A program made the position numbers and the translations under genes. A DNA stretch of 64,000 nucleotides from Streptomyces sp. RKAG290 (GTDB lineage Bacteria > Actinomycetota > Actinomycetes > Streptomycetales > Streptomycetaceae): positions 1,426,001 through 1,490,000 of the forward strand of contig NZ_JAJOZC010000001.1 of NCBI RefSeq assembly GCF_023701695.1. Direction: 5' to 3'. Shown in pieces: positions 21,601 through 30,331 of this stretch (positions within the stretch are counted from its first letter, which is position 1; every line of letters starts with the position of its first letter). The notes beneath the pieces were generated by a model. It saw only the letters and a list, made by a program, of their open reading frames with translations, ran no database searches and had not been told where the DNA came from.

Positions 21601-21756
21601 CGGTCGGCCGGTCCGCAGCCGCCGCAGCAGCAGGGCGGACAGCCTGGTCAGCCGGTTCCGCCGCACCAGTCCACCCCTCCCGAACTGCAGGGTCCCGTCC
21701 CGCCTGCCGGGTGGCAGCAGCAGCCTCCGCAGCCGCCGCCAGCGCCTCAGCAGTAA
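18688..21756 (+). CDS. EspI-like MinD/ParA ATPase with Pro/Gln-rich flanks (T7SS-associated)
   Basis: A 1022-residue protein. The first ~600 residues are low complexity: an acidic Ala/Asp/Ser/Pro segment, then Pro/Gln-rich sequence with five copies of GYGFPQ. The ATPase domain (about 625-870) has the deviant Walker A KGGVGKTT and the following [15 protein letters not shown] typical of MinD/ParA/BcsQ. A second [12 protein letters not shown] tail closes the protein. This layout resembles mycobacterial EspI, an ESX-1-associated ATPase reported to modulate secretion. GTG 18688 has AGGAGG 4 nt upstream. No membrane helix is seen. The domain is secure; the EspI-like role is inferred from layout and position. 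Confidence 0.88.
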   Translation: MNGDRDEMRGGWNEPVDESSDAEPAEMTGEFTIDYTPPAWYTQNAPGDSSGGAGTHLAPPPPPSGAPVSVPGLPAGGGFEPSWAPEPPAPAPNPPVPPVHTASGSSSSPAADASDPSGAPDPFGSGDVESGATMRFSSAALKREIAEREAAARAASAPDPASGAGSAGGAAADSVAEAADAGAGAKTDRDAATDPAQDGPGDSPVAHGPGSVPAPSDAVSADAVPADPVSADAAPSDAASAESGEADGAAAADGSPVDKAVSDAPTGAGSGSTPQADEPADSVPSDAVADGAPLDAPSGNAPRDAAPAPWTPAPPQGGLPPLPPAFQPAAPQPAAPQPASQWAGRPPANETPGGYGFPQTPPAPTPQSPQPPAFPQPPAAQQPQPGAPAPQAGYGFPQPPALPQQAQPVAPAPQAGYGFPQPPAPHQPQPGAPAPQAGYGFPQPPAPQQALPGAPVPHQPQPGAPLPQPAPQAPQPQQASPAPQWPGQQQSAALPPAAPQPPQGGYGFPQGAQPPAQGTPNLPAQVSPQQQPQQQLPPQAPPVDPRAGAAWPTPVTHDQRERSVPGAPLGYTAAVELSSDRLVRGKQKAKSSRTPSAASRFKLGGKKDEIERQRKLELIRTPVLSCYRIAVISLKGGVGKTTTTTALGSTLATERQDKILAIDANPDAGTLGRRVRRETGATIRDLVHAIPHLNSYMDIRRFTSQAPSGLEIIANDVDPAVSTTFNDEDYRRAIEVLGKQYPIILTDSGTGLLYSAMRGVLDLADQLIIISTPSVDGASSASTTLDWLSAHGYADLVQRSLTVISGVRETGKMIKVDDIVQHFETRCRGVVVVPFDEHLSAGAEVDLDMMRPKTREAYFHLSALVAEDFARAQQQQGLWTSDGSNQPPQYAPPMPGQQQAPGHHMPGQQPYAPQQPHQPGQPYPPQQPQHPGQPYPPQQPQQPYGGQQQPYPPQPGPGAGQSWQQSPPSQARSAGPQPPQQQGGQPGQPVPPHQSTPPELQGPVPPAGWQQQPPQPPPAPQQ
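19747..20217 (+). repeat. In-gene GYGFPQ/Pro-Gln repeat region
   Basis: Five copies of a codon block for GYGFPQ recur between 19747 and 20217, three of them within near-identical units of 20-23 codons ([11 protein letters not shown] plus a Pro/Gln/Ala spacer). The near identity at DNA level suggests recent expansion by slippage or recombination, so copy number probably varies between strains. Confidence 0.8.
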
Positions 21757-21778
21757 GGCGTCAGAGGTCTGAACCAAT

Positions 21779-21812
21779 GAGGGTCCGCATCGCTCCCGCG
21801 ATGCGGACCCTC
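21779..21812 (+). terminator. Hairpin terminator of the T7SS plus-strand unit
   Basis: A perfect 15-bp stem (GAGGGTCCGCATCGC and its complement) with a TCCC loop lies 23 nt after the stop of the EspI-like gene. Only short T runs follow. It separates the T7SS block from the ABC transporter operon. Confidence 0.88.
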
Positions 21813-21850
21813 TGCGCATTCCCGCAGACCACACGCGGTTTCGGTGACCG

Positions 21851-21878
21851 TTGACGTGGCTCGACCACCGCTGATAAA
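21851..21878 (+). promoter_or_regulatory. Predicted promoter of the ABC transporter operon
   Basis: TTGACG at 21851-21856, a 16-nt spacer and GATAAA at 21873-21878 resemble a vegetative promoter. It predicts a leader of about 70 nt before the substrate-binding protein start at 21954. Confidence 0.5.
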
Positions 21879-21953
21879 CCTTCGCTTCACCAGCTGGCGA
21901 ACCACAGATCAACCCGCCTTCTCCGTGCGAGTCATGACGCGAGGTCCCTGACC

Positions 21954-23831
21954 ATGGTCGAAAGAGTTCCACCGCCCTCTGCCCAGCCACGCTCACGTAT
22001 GCGAATCCTCCTGGCCTCCGGTGCCGCTGCCCTTGCACTCGCAGCCGCGTCGGTCGTGCCGGGCGTACCCTTCGGGGCGGCCGCGCCCCAGCAGGCGCAG
22101 GCGGCCGACAGCGGCAAGTCGACACTGACCGTCGCGGTCGCGCAGAGCGTCGACTCACTGAGCCCGTTCCTCGCCCAGAAGCTGCTGAGCACCAGCGTCT
22201 CCCGGCTCATGTACGACTTCCTGACGAACTACGACCCCAAGGACAACCACGCCGTCCCGGGCCTGGCCACCAAGTGGGAGCCGTCGGCGGACAAGCTGAC
22301 GTGGACGTACACCATTCGGTCCAACTCCAAGTGGTCGGACGGGCAGCAGGCCACCGCCGAGGACGCGGCCTGGACGTTCAACAAGATCATGACGGACGAG
22401 GGCGCCGCCCAGTCCAACGGCAGCTTCGTCACCAACTTCAAGAAGGTGACGGCTCCCAGCCCCACGAAGCTGGTGATCGAGCTCAAGGAGCCGCAGGCCA
22501 CCATGGCCGCGCTCGACGTCCCGATCGTGCCCAAGCACGTCTGGGAGAAGGTCGGGGACTTCTCGAAGTTCAACAACGACACGAAGTTCCCGATCGTGGG
22601 CAACGGGCCCTTCATCCTGACCGACTACAAGGTCGACCAGTATGTGAAGCTCAAGGCCAACAAGGACTTCTGGCGCGGTTCGCCCAAGTTCGACGAGGTG
22701 GTCTTCAAGACCTACAAGGACCAGGACGCCGCGGTCGCCGCGCTCCGCAAGGGTGAGGTCTCCTTCGTCGCCGGCTCGCCCGCACTGACCCCCGCCCAGG
22801 CCGCGTCGCTCAAGGGCGACGAGAACATCAAGGTCAACGAGGGCCCGGGCCGCCGCTTCTTCGCGCTGGCCACCAACCCCGGTGCGCAGACCAAGGACGG
22901 CAAGAAGTTCGGCAACGGCAACAAGGCCCTGCTCGACCAGAAGGTCCGTCAGGCGCTGTTCCTGTCCATCGACCGCAAGACGATCATCGACAAGGTCTTC
23001 CAGGGCCACGCCGTCGAGGGCAAGGGCTACATCCCGCCGCGCTTCTCGGCGTACTACTGGCAGCCGTCCGCGAGCCAGACCCTGGGCTACGACCCGGCCA
23101 AGGCGGCCCAGCTGCTGGACCAGGCGGGCTACAAGCTCAAGGGCGACCAGCGCGTAGGCAAGGACGGCAAGCCGCTCGACCTGCGCATCCTGTGCCACGC
23201 CACGGACCCGAACGACAAGGCGATCGGCAAGTACCTCAAGGAGTGGTGGGGCAAGCTCGGCATCGGCCTCAAGGTCGACTGCCTCGACGACGTCTCCGTC
23301 CCCTGGTACGCCGGTGAGTACGACCTCGCCTTCGACGGCTGGTCGGTCAACCCGGACCCGGACTTCGTCCTCGGCATCCACACCTGCGCGGCCCTGCCGA
23401 CCAAGGCCAAGGCGAGCGCGGCCACGGACAACTTCATCTGCGACAAGAAGTACGACGGCCTCTACAAGAAGCAGCTCGCCGAGTACGACACGGCCAAGCG
23501 CGCGGACATCGTCAAGCAGATGCAGTCCTGGATGTATGACTCCGGGTACATGAACATCATCGCGTACCCGAACGCGGTCGAGGCCTACCGCACCGACCAG
23601 ATCAAGTCGATCACGACCATGCCCGAGGCGGCCGGCAACATCTACGGCCAGGACGGGTACTGGAGCTGGTGGTCCGCCGTACCGGCGGGCAGCGGCAGCG
23701 ACGCGGACAGCGACAGTGGTTCCAGCTCCACCGGGATCATCATCGGCATCGTGGCCGTCGTCGTGGTGCTGGCAGTCGGCGGGTTCCTCATCACGAGGCG
23801 CCGCCGCACCACCGCGGACGACCGCGAGTAG
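21954..23831 (+). CDS. Family 5 ABC transporter substrate-binding protein, C-terminally membrane anchored
   Basis: A 625-residue extracytoplasmic solute-binding protein of the peptide/nickel (SBP_bac_5) class. A Sec signal peptide occupies about residues 14-50. The solute-binding fold starts at STLTVAVAQSVDSLSPF and includes WEPSADKLTWTYTIR, WSDGQQATAEDAAWTF and AALDVPIVPKHVW. There is no lipobox cysteine. Instead, a Ser/Asp-rich linker leads to a C-terminal membrane helix (about 592-613) and a RRRR tail, so the protein should be anchored by its C-terminus. It is the first gene of the operon and is separated from the permeases by a hairpin. Confidence 0.93.
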   Translation: MVERVPPPSAQPRSRMRILLASGAAALALAAASVVPGVPFGAAAPQQAQAADSGKSTLTVAVAQSVDSLSPFLAQKLLSTSVSRLMYDFLTNYDPKDNHAVPGLATKWEPSADKLTWTYTIRSNSKWSDGQQATAEDAAWTFNKIMTDEGAAQSNGSFVTNFKKVTAPSPTKLVIELKEPQATMAALDVPIVPKHVWEKVGDFSKFNNDTKFPIVGNGPFILTDYKVDQYVKLKANKDFWRGSPKFDEVVFKTYKDQDAAVAALRKGEVSFVAGSPALTPAQAASLKGDENIKVNEGPGRRFFALATNPGAQTKDGKKFGNGNKALLDQKVRQALFLSIDRKTIIDKVFQGHAVEGKGYIPPRFSAYYWQPSASQTLGYDPAKAAQLLDQAGYKLKGDQRVGKDGKPLDLRILCHATDPNDKAIGKYLKEWWGKLGIGLKVDCLDDVSVPWYAGEYDLAFDGWSVNPDPDFVLGIHTCAALPTKAKASAATDNFICDKKYDGLYKKQLAEYDTAKRADIVKQMQSWMYDSGYMNIIAYPNAVEAYRTDQIKSITTMPEAAGNIYGQDGYWSWWSAVPAGSGSDADSDSGSSSTGIIIGIVAVVVVLAVGGFLITRRRRTTADDRE

Positions 23832-23879
23832 TTCCGCGGACCGCGGGTAATTTCCGCGGACGGGATGAGAGAGAGCGGC

Positions 23880-23908
23880 GGCGGGGCCCCGAGCAGTCGG
23901 GCCCCGCC
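23880..23908 (+). terminator. Intercistronic hairpin after the binding-protein gene
   Basis: GGCGGGGCCC at 23880-23889 pairs perfectly with 23899-23908, and C23879-G23909 adds one pair. It sits between the binding-protein gene and the first permease, a common arrangement that gives partial termination or mRNA stabilisation and a surplus of binding protein. Confidence 0.65.
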
Positions 23909-23950
23909 GGCCGGTCCCTCTAAGTGCAGCACGAGTAACGAGAGTTCCCC

Positions 23951-25033
23951 ATGACAGCTGACAGCACTCCGGCGCTCGTGAAACAGGCGGATGCGGCCAC
24001 GGACGGTCCGGCTCCCGCCGGCCCTTCGGCCGCCCGCGGCCCACGGGCGCGCAACACCAAGGCCTATCTCACGTACGTGGCCGCCAAGATCGCCGGCGCG
24101 GCCATCTCGCTGTTCGCCGTTCTGGTCACCAGCTTCTTCCTCTTCCGGCTCATTCCCAGCGACCCGGTGAAGCAGATGACGGGCGGCCGCCGCGTCTCCG
24201 CCGAGCAGCTCGAATCGCTGCGACACCAGTTCGGCCTCGACCAGCCGATGTGGCAGCAGTTCACCACGTACGTGGGGGACGCGCTCACCGGCGACTTCGG
24301 CATCTCGTACCAGTTCCACGCCCCGGTGATGGACAAGATCACCGAGGCGCTCCCGGCGACGCTGCTGCTCACCGGCACGGCGTACGTCCTCTACAGCGCG
24401 CTCGGCATCTGGCTGGGCACCCGCACCGCCTGGCGCAACGGATCCACGAGCGACCGGTTCAACACCGCGCTCGCGCTCACGCTGTACTCGGTGCCGTCGT
24501 TCTGGCTCGGTCTGCTCCTGATCATCGTCTTCTCGGTCGGCATCGGCCCGATCCCGGGCATGTTCCCGACGGGCGGCCTGGAGTCGGGCAACGAGACCGG
24601 CTTCGCGTACGTCCTCGACGTCGCGCACCACATGGTGCTTCCGGTGATCACGCTGGTCGCGGTCGGCTACGCGCAGACCCTCCTGGTCATGCGCTCCTCG
24701 CTCCTCGACGAGATGGGCAGCGACTATCTGACGACGGCCCGCGCGAAGGGGCTGCGCGACGACGCGGTACGCCGCAAGCACGCCGTCCCGAACGCGATGC
24801 TGCCGACCTTCACGCTGATGTTCGTCAACCTGGGACACGTGGTCGCGGGACAGATCCTGGTCGAGACCGTGTTCTCCTGGCCGGGTCTGGGCGGCCTCTT
24901 CTACCAGGGACTCAGCGTCCCCGACCTGCCGCTCGTCCAAGGGCTGTTCTTCGTCTTCGCCACCGCGGTGATCCTGGCGAACACCCTGGCCGACGTGCTG
25001 TATCCGCTGCTCGATCCCCGGGTGGGCCGATGA
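23951..25033 (+). CDS. ABC transporter permease (DppB/OppB type)
   Basis: A 360-residue inner-membrane permease with six predicted helices after an N-terminal Pro/Ala-rich cytoplasmic extension of about 45 residues. The BPD_transp_1 signature region is present (LLDEMGSDYLTTARAKGL, then HAVPNAMLPTFTLM), the EAA-type loop that docks on the ATPases. The N-terminal ...VLVTSFFLFRLIPSDPV motif is typical of the B-type subunit of peptide/nickel transporters. The stop overlaps the start of the next permease (ATGA). Confidence 0.95.
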   Translation: MTADSTPALVKQADAATDGPAPAGPSAARGPRARNTKAYLTYVAAKIAGAAISLFAVLVTSFFLFRLIPSDPVKQMTGGRRVSAEQLESLRHQFGLDQPMWQQFTTYVGDALTGDFGISYQFHAPVMDKITEALPATLLLTGTAYVLYSALGIWLGTRTAWRNGSTSDRFNTALALTLYSVPSFWLGLLLIIVFSVGIGPIPGMFPTGGLESGNETGFAYVLDVAHHMVLPVITLVAVGYAQTLLVMRSSLLDEMGSDYLTTARAKGLRDDAVRRKHAVPNAMLPTFTLMFVNLGHVVAGQILVETVFSWPGLGGLFYQGLSVPDLPLVQGLFFVFATAVILANTLADVLYPLLDPRVGR

Positions 25034-25998
25034 CGACCGAATCCATGCCCGCCTCCACTCCCGAGGCCGAAGCACCCGCGCCCGAAGGGCCCAAAACCGC
25101 AGCGGGCAAGAGCCCGCGCGCGCTGGCACGGGCCCGCAAGCGCCGCTCCCTGGCCCGCTTCTGGCGCGAGTACCGCCGCCACCGGGGCGGCCTGTGGGGC
25201 CTTGCGGGGCTCATCCTGATCGGACTGATCGCACTGTTCGCGCCCGCGCTCGTCGGCGCCGACTCGCAGAGCGTCACCGCCGCGCCGGGTGGCGCGCTGG
25301 AGGCACCGAGCGGTGAGTTCCCGCTCGGCACCGACCAGTTCGGCCGGAGCGTGCTGGCCCTGCTGGTGTGGGGGGCACGCGTGTCGCTGACGGTGGGACT
25401 GCTCGCGGCGTTCCTGTGCGTGGCCATCGGCACCGTCGTCGGCATCCTCGCGGGGCACTTCCGCGGCTGGTACTCCACGGTCCTGATGCGGGTCACCGAC
25501 TGGTTCCTGGTGATGCCGACCCTGGTCCTGGCGATCGCGCTGGCCACCGTGATGGACCGCTCCCTGTGGACGGTCATCATCGCGATCGGCGTCACCACCT
25601 GGCCGACCACGGCCCGCCTGGTGCGGGCGCAGACGCTCGCGGTGGAGTCGCGCCCCTACATCGAGCGCGCCCGGGCACTGGGCGGCGGACACGGGCACAT
25701 CATGACCCGGCACGTCCTGCCGAACGTGATGCCGCTGGTGCTCGCCCAGACCACGCTGGTGATCTCCGGCGCGATCCTGACCGAGGCCACCCTGGCCTTC
25801 CTCGGCCTCGGCGACCCGACCATCACCTCCTGGGGGGGCATGCTCCAGGACGCGCGCGAGGCCGGTGCGGTCAGCGCGGGTGACTGGTGGTACCTGGCAC
25901 CGCCCGGTATCGCCATCGCACTGGTGGCCCTGGCGTTCACGCTGTGCGGCCGCGCCATCGAGTCCGTCCTCAATCCCAAGCTGGGGGTGGCCCGTTGA
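25030..25998 (+). CDS. ABC transporter permease (DppC/OppC type)
   Basis: A 322-residue partner permease. A basic N-terminus (RARKRRSLARFWREYRRHRGG) precedes the first helix, then LFAPALVG, FPLGTDQFGRSVLALL (the C-type OppC signature) and the EAA loop ERARALGGGHGHIMTRHVLPN. The ATG overlaps the TGA of the upstream permease, and its own TGA overlaps the TTG start of the next gene, so the transporter genes are translationally coupled. Confidence 0.95.
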   Translation: MTTESMPASTPEAEAPAPEGPKTAAGKSPRALARARKRRSLARFWREYRRHRGGLWGLAGLILIGLIALFAPALVGADSQSVTAAPGGALEAPSGEFPLGTDQFGRSVLALLVWGARVSLTVGLLAAFLCVAIGTVVGILAGHFRGWYSTVLMRVTDWFLVMPTLVLAIALATVMDRSLWTVIIAIGVTTWPTTARLVRAQTLAVESRPYIERARALGGGHGHIMTRHVLPNVMPLVLAQTTLVISGAILTEATLAFLGLGDPTITSWGGMLQDAREAGAVSAGDWWYLAPPGIAIALVALAFTLCGRAIESVLNPKLGVAR

Positions 25999-27023
25999 GC
26001 ACGACGAGCATCCGAAAGACGCCTCTTCTCCAGGTGCGCGACCTGACGGTCACGTACGCCGGCGGGGCCCAGGCGGTCCGTGGGGTGGATCTGGAGGTCG
26101 ACGCGGGCCAGAAGCTCGGCATCGCCGGGGAGTCGGGCTGCGGGAAGTCGACGCTGGCGCTCGCGCTGTTGCGTCTGCTGCCCGCGGGCACCAAGGTCTC
26201 CGGGGAGATCCTGCTGAACGGCGAGGACGTCCTCGCCATGAAGTGGGGCCAGGTCAGGGCCGTGCGCTGGGCCGGCGCCTCGATCGTCTTCCAGGGCGCG
26301 ATGCACTCGCTCAACGCCGTGCACCGCATCGGGGACCAGATCGCCGAGCCCATCGTGCTGCACCGCAGGACGACCCAGGCCGCCGCGCGCAAGCGCGCCG
26401 GTGAGCTGCTGGAGCAGGTGGGACTGCCCGCCGCCCGGGCGGACGCCTATCCGCACGAGCTCTCCGGCGGGCAGCGCCAGCGCGTGATGATCGCGATGGC
26501 GCTGGCCTGCGATCCGGGGCTGATCATCGCCGACGAGCCGACCACGGCCCTCGACGTGATGATCCAGGCCCAGATCCTGCGCCTGATCGAGCAGCTGGTC
26601 TCCGAGCAGGACCTCGGACTGATCATGATCAGCCATGACCTCGCGGTGCTGTCGGACACCTGCGACCGGCTCGCGGTGATGTACGCGGGACGGGTCGTGG
26701 AGCAGGGTCCCGCGTCCGAGGTCTACGAGAGTGCACGTCACCCGTACAGCAAGGCCCTGTCCGGCGCCTTCCCGCGCATCGGGGACCCGGCCTCCCGGTT
26801 CGCTCCCCGGGGGCTGCCGGGCGATCCGCCCGACCCGTCGGCGTTGCCGGCCGGCTGCACCTTCCACCCGCGCTGCGCGGTGGCTCTGGACTCCTGCACC
26901 ACGCAGGACCAGGCGCTGCGCGACGCGGGTCCCGGGCGGCAGGCCGCCTGTGTGCTGGTGGGTCCGGAGGGGACCGCGGTCCCGGTCCTGCCGGGTGCCG
27001 AGGAAGCAAGGAGCACATCATGA
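25995..27023 (+). CDS. ABC transporter ATP-binding protein (DppD/OppD type)
   Basis: A 342-residue ATPase with Walker [10 protein letters not shown], signature LSGGQRQR, Walker B LIIADEP and H-loop MISHDLA, plus the C-terminal oligopeptide-transporter extension with [17 protein letters not shown]. The start is the unusual TTG at 25995, which overlaps the permease stop (TTGA) and is preceded by a GGGGGTGG ribosome-binding site. The gene ends by ATGA overlap with the second ATPase gene. Confidence 0.94.
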   Translation: MSTTSIRKTPLLQVRDLTVTYAGGAQAVRGVDLEVDAGQKLGIAGESGCGKSTLALALLRLLPAGTKVSGEILLNGEDVLAMKWGQVRAVRWAGASIVFQGAMHSLNAVHRIGDQIAEPIVLHRRTTQAAARKRAGELLEQVGLPAARADAYPHELSGGQRQRVMIAMALACDPGLIIADEPTTALDVMIQAQILRLIEQLVSEQDLGLIMISHDLAVLSDTCDRLAVMYAGRVVEQGPASEVYESARHPYSKALSGAFPRIGDPASRFAPRGLPGDPPDPSALPAGCTFHPRCAVALDSCTTQDQALRDAGPGRQAACVLVGPEGTAVPVLPGAEEARSTS

Positions 27024-28015
27024 CCACCACCACGGACCTGCTCAGCGCGCAGGGACTGCAGGTCACGTTCCCCGGCAGGCACGGGGCCGAGCCGGCGCGT
27101 GCCGTCGACGGCGTCGACCTGGACATCAGGCCGGGCGAGATCGTCGCCCTGGTCGGCGAGTCCGGCTGCGGCAAGACGACGCTGGCCCGTTCGCTGCTCG
27201 GCCTGGTCCCGCCGACCTCCGGGCAGGTCACCTTCGGCGGCAAGCCGCTCGACTACGGGAGCCGTGCGCTGAAGGCGTACCGCAAGCGGGTCCAGCTGGT
27301 GCTCCAGGACCCCAGCGGCTCGCTGAACCCGCGGCACACGGTGTACGACGCGGTGGCCGAGGGCCTGCGGATCCACCGGTACGGCGGCGACGAGCGGGAG
27401 GCGGTCACCAACGCCCTGTCCCGGGCGGGGCTGCGGCCCCCGGAGCGGTTCTTCCTGCGCTACCCGCACGAGCTGTCGGGCGGCCAGCGTCAGCGGGTCG
27501 TGATCGCGGGCGCCCTGGTCCTGGAACCGGAACTCATCGTGGCCGACGAGCCGGTGGCCTCACTGGACGCGTCGGTGCGCGGCGAGATCCTGGCGCTGCT
27601 GCTGCGGCTGCGGGACGAGTTGGGCCTGTCCGCGCTGGTGGTGACGCACGACCTCGGTCTGGCGTGGAACATCGCGGACCGGGTGGCGGTGATGTATCTC
27701 GGCCGGATCGTGGAGACCGGCGACGTGGAGCAGATCCTCACGGCTCCGCAGCACCCCTACACGCAGGCGCTGTTGTCGGTTCTGCCGGAGGCGGAGGGCG
27801 ATCCGGTGGTGCTGACCGGTGAGCCGCCGGACCCGTCCAAGGTGCCGTCCGGCTGCCGCTTCCACGTCCGCTGCCAGGTCCTGGCCTCGGGCGAGGCGGA
27901 GCGTGCGGGGGTGGCGGACGCCTGCCGTACGAAGGATCTGCCGGTGCTGGCGGGCGGCGGCGAGACCCAGGTGGCGTGCCACTGGGCCGCTGCCGCGGTG
28001 ACCGCGCGTTCCTAG
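27020..28015 (+). CDS. ABC transporter ATP-binding protein (DppF/OppF type)
   Basis: A 331-residue second ATPase of the heterodimer, with Walker [10 protein letters not shown], the Q-loop region VQLVLQDPSGSLNPR typical of F-type subunits, signature LSGGQRQR, Walker B LIVADEP and H-loop VVTHDLG, and the C-terminal SGCRFHVRC extension. It is the last gene of the operon and is followed by a strong hairpin. The substrate is not predictable beyond peptide, nickel or related small solutes. Confidence 0.95.
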   Translation: MTTTTDLLSAQGLQVTFPGRHGAEPARAVDGVDLDIRPGEIVALVGESGCGKTTLARSLLGLVPPTSGQVTFGGKPLDYGSRALKAYRKRVQLVLQDPSGSLNPRHTVYDAVAEGLRIHRYGGDEREAVTNALSRAGLRPPERFFLRYPHELSGGQRQRVVIAGALVLEPELIVADEPVASLDASVRGEILALLLRLRDELGLSALVVTHDLGLAWNIADRVAVMYLGRIVETGDVEQILTAPQHPYTQALLSVLPEAEGDPVVLTGEPPDPSKVPSGCRFHVRCQVLASGEAERAGVADACRTKDLPVLAGGGETQVACHWAAAAVTARS

Positions 28016-28035
28016 CGCGGTGACGTAGTGGCTGG

Positions 28036-28075
28036 GGTGCTGGGCAGGTCCGGGGTTCCGGGCCTGCCCAGCACC
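28036..28075. terminator. Bidirectional hairpin between the ABC operon and xdhC
   Basis: GGTGCTGGGCAGG (28036-28048) pairs perfectly with 28063-28075, with a 14-nt loop that can add CCGG pairs. It lies between convergent genes, 21 nt after the plus-strand stop. Confidence 0.85.
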
Positions 28076-28090
28076 GTGCTGGGGCGCGCG

Positions 28091-29197
28091 CTACTGCTGG
28101 TGGTGGTGGATCGTCCCCGACAGCTCGCCGAGCGGCCGCCCCGTGCCGCCCCACCGGTGCTGGATGATCTCCGCGGCGATCGAGACGGCCGTCTCCTCCG
28201 GGGTCCGGGCGCCGAGGTCGAGCCCGACGGGTGAGGCGAGCCGCGCCAGGTCGGAGTCGTCCACCCCTTCCTCCCGCAGCCGTGCGATCCGGTCGAGATG
28301 GGTGCGTCTGCTCCCCATCACGCCGATGTACGCGGCCGGGGTCGCCAACGCGGCGACCAGCAGCGGGACATCGAACTTCGGGTCGTGCGTCAGGACGCAG
28401 AGCACCGTGCGCCCGTCGATCTCCGTGTCCGACAGATAGGTGTGCGGCCAGGCGCAGACGACCTCGTCGGCGGTGGGGAACCGTTCGCGGGTCGCGAAGG
28501 CCGGACGGGCGTCGCACACGGTGACCCGGTAGCCGAGGAAGGACCCGATGCGCGCGGTCGCGGCCGCGTGGTCGATGGCGCCGAAGACGAGCATGCGGGG
28601 CGGCGGGGCGTACGTCTGGATGAAGACGGACACGTCCTGCATCCGGCGCTCCCCGCGCACCCCGTACCACTGCCGGCCGGTCGCGCCCTGGGCGAGCAGG
28701 CCGCGGGCGTCGTCGGTGACGGCGGCGTCGAGTCCCTCGTTGCCGAGCGAGCCCTGTGCGCCGTCGGCCCGGACCACCAGCCGGGCACCGGCCGCCGCGG
28801 CGTCCGGAAGTACGGTGGCCACGGCGACGGGCTCGCCGCGCGTGATCGAGTCGGTGACCGGGCCGAGCCATGCGCGGTCGGCCGCGGCGGCGAACGGCAC
28901 GACGAGCACATCGATCGTGCCGCCGCAGGTCAGCCCGACGCCGAACGCCTCGTCGTCGCTGATCCCGTACGACTGCAGCTGCGGGCTCCCGGACGCGAGC
29001 ACCTCGCCCGCCACCTCGTAGACCGCACCTTCGACGCAGCCCCCGGACACGCTTCCCGCGACCGCCCCGTCGGCGGTCACGGCCATCGCGGCGCCGGGTG
29101 CCCGCGGAGCGCTGCCCCGGACGGAGACCACGGTAGCCAGGGCGAACGGCGTACCGGCCTCACGCCAGGCCCGCAGCTCGGAGAGCAGTTCACGCAC
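28091..29197 (-). CDS. XdhC/CoxI family protein
   Basis: A 368-residue protein with an N-terminal XdhC_CoxI domain (FALATVVSVRGSAPRAPGA; SVSGGCVEGAVY) and a C-terminal Rossmann-like XdhC domain (MLVFGAIDHAAA ... IGVMGSRRTH). Family members bind molybdenum cofactor and insert or sulfurate it in xanthine dehydrogenase-type enzymes. No molybdoenzyme gene is nearby, so its client is elsewhere. GTG start at 29197. It is probably monocistronic, since a terminator lies downstream and ribF upstream is 137 nt away. Confidence 0.92.
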   Translation of the reverse strand: MRELLSELRAWREAGTPFALATVVSVRGSAPRAPGAAMAVTADGAVAGSVSGGCVEGAVYEVAGEVLASGSPQLQSYGISDDEAFGVGLTCGGTIDVLVVPFAAAADRAWLGPVTDSITRGEPVAVATVLPDAAAAGARLVVRADGAQGSLGNEGLDAAVTDDARGLLAQGATGRQWYGVRGERRMQDVSVFIQTYAPPPRMLVFGAIDHAAATARIGSFLGYRVTVCDARPAFATRERFPTADEVVCAWPHTYLSDTEIDGRTVLCVLTHDPKFDVPLLVAALATPAAYIGVMGSRRTHLDRIARLREEGVDDSDLARLASPVGLDLGARTPEETAVSIAAEIIQHRWGGTGRPLGELSGTIHHHQQ

Positions 29198-29334
29198 GGT
29201 ACGGGCCTCCTCCGGCCCGGCTCACCCGGCCAGGCAGGCCCCACCATAAGTGAGCCCAGGGGCCGAAACGCTGAGCGCTGCGGCCTGTGCGCGAGGTCCC
29301 GCCGCATGGACGCACGGCGCCACGGCCCGGCGGC

Positions 29335-30288
29335 TCAGCCCCGGTCGTACGCCGAGATCAGCTCGCTGCACCGCTTCACATCGGCGGCCATCGCCACCAG
29401 CAGGTCGTCGATCGAGTCGAACTTCAGCATCCCGCGTACGTAGGCGAGGAAGTCCACCGCGACGTGCAGGCCGTACAGATCGAGGCCGACCCGGTCGATG
29501 GCGTACGCCTCCACCGTCCGCTCGGTGCCGTCGAACTGCGGGTTCGTGCCGACCGAGATCGCGGCGGGCATCGCCTCGCCGTCGACGTGCAGCCAGCCCG
29601 CGTAGACGCCGTCGGCCGGAATCGCGGTGTGCGGCAGCGTCTCGACGTTGGCGGTGGGGAAGCCGAGCTCGCGGCCGCGCTGCGCACCGCGGACGACGAT
29701 GCCCTCGACACGGTGCGGGCGGCCCAGGATCTCGGCGGCGCCGGCCATGTCACCCTCGGCGACGAGGCGCCGGGTGAGGGTGGAGGAGAACGGCTCGCCG
29801 CCGCCCGCCTCACCACGCACCCGCAGGTCGATGACCTCGACGCGGTAGTCGTAGGTGGCGCCGCACTCGGTGAGCAGCTGCACGTTCCCCGCGGCCTTGT
29901 GGCCGAAGCGGAAGTTGGGGCCCTCGATGACCAGCTGCGCGTGCAGCTTGTCCACGAGCACCTTCACGATGAAGTCGGCCGGGGCGAGCTTCGAGAACTC
30001 GGTGGTGAACGGCAGGATCAGCACCGCGTCCACGCCGAGTTCCGCCATCAGCTCGGCACGGCGGTGGTGCGGGGCGAGCAGCGGCGGGTGGCTGCCGGGC
30101 CGGACGACCTCGCTGGGGTGCGGGTCGAAGGTGACCACGACCGACGGCACCCCCAGCTCGCGGGCCCGCTCGACGGCCCGGCCGATGATCAGCTGGTGTC
30201 CGCGGTGCACCCCGTCGTAGGAGCCGATGGTGACGACGCTGCGTCCCCAGTCCTGGGGGATGTCCTCCAAGCCACGCCAGCGCTGCAC
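29335..30288 (-). CDS. ribF: Bifunctional riboflavin kinase/FAD synthetase
   Basis: RibF converts riboflavin to FMN and then FAD. The N-terminal nucleotidyltransferase domain carries GSYDGVHRGH and FDPHPSEVVRPG; the C-terminal flavokinase domain begins near RVEGIVVRGAQRGRELGFPTAN (shown in part) and contains GVYAGWLHVDG. Length is 317 residues from GTG 30288, chosen because AGGAGC lies just upstream and MQRWRGLEDIPQDWG is the usual Streptomyces N-terminus; an ATG at 30354 would add 22 atypical residues. It follows the trypsin/STAND gene by 43 nt and is the last gene of the translation cluster. No FMN riboswitch is seen. Confidence 0.96.
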   Translation of the reverse strand: MQRWRGLEDIPQDWGRSVVTIGSYDGVHRGHQLIIGRAVERARELGVPSVVVTFDPHPSEVVRPGSHPPLLAPHHRRAELMAELGVDAVLILPFTTEFSKLAPADFIVKVLVDKLHAQLVIEGPNFRFGHKAAGNVQLLTECGATYDYRVEVIDLRVRGEAGGGEPFSSTLTRRLVAEGDMAGAAEILGRPHRVEGIVVRGAQRGRELGFPTANVETLPHTAIPADGVYAGWLHVDGEAMPAAISVGTNPQFDGTERTVEAYAIDRVGLDLYGLHVAVDFLAYVRGMLKFDSIDDLLVAMAADVKRCSELISAYDRG

Positions 30289-30331
30289 TCTGACCGCTCC
30301 TCGCCCGAACCTGTGTACGTGGGTTTGTCTC

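Noticed and set aside
30289..30331. FMN riboswitch upstream of ribF
   Set aside because: Only 43 nt separate ribF from the upstream stop codon, too short for an RFN element, and none of its conserved blocks is seen.
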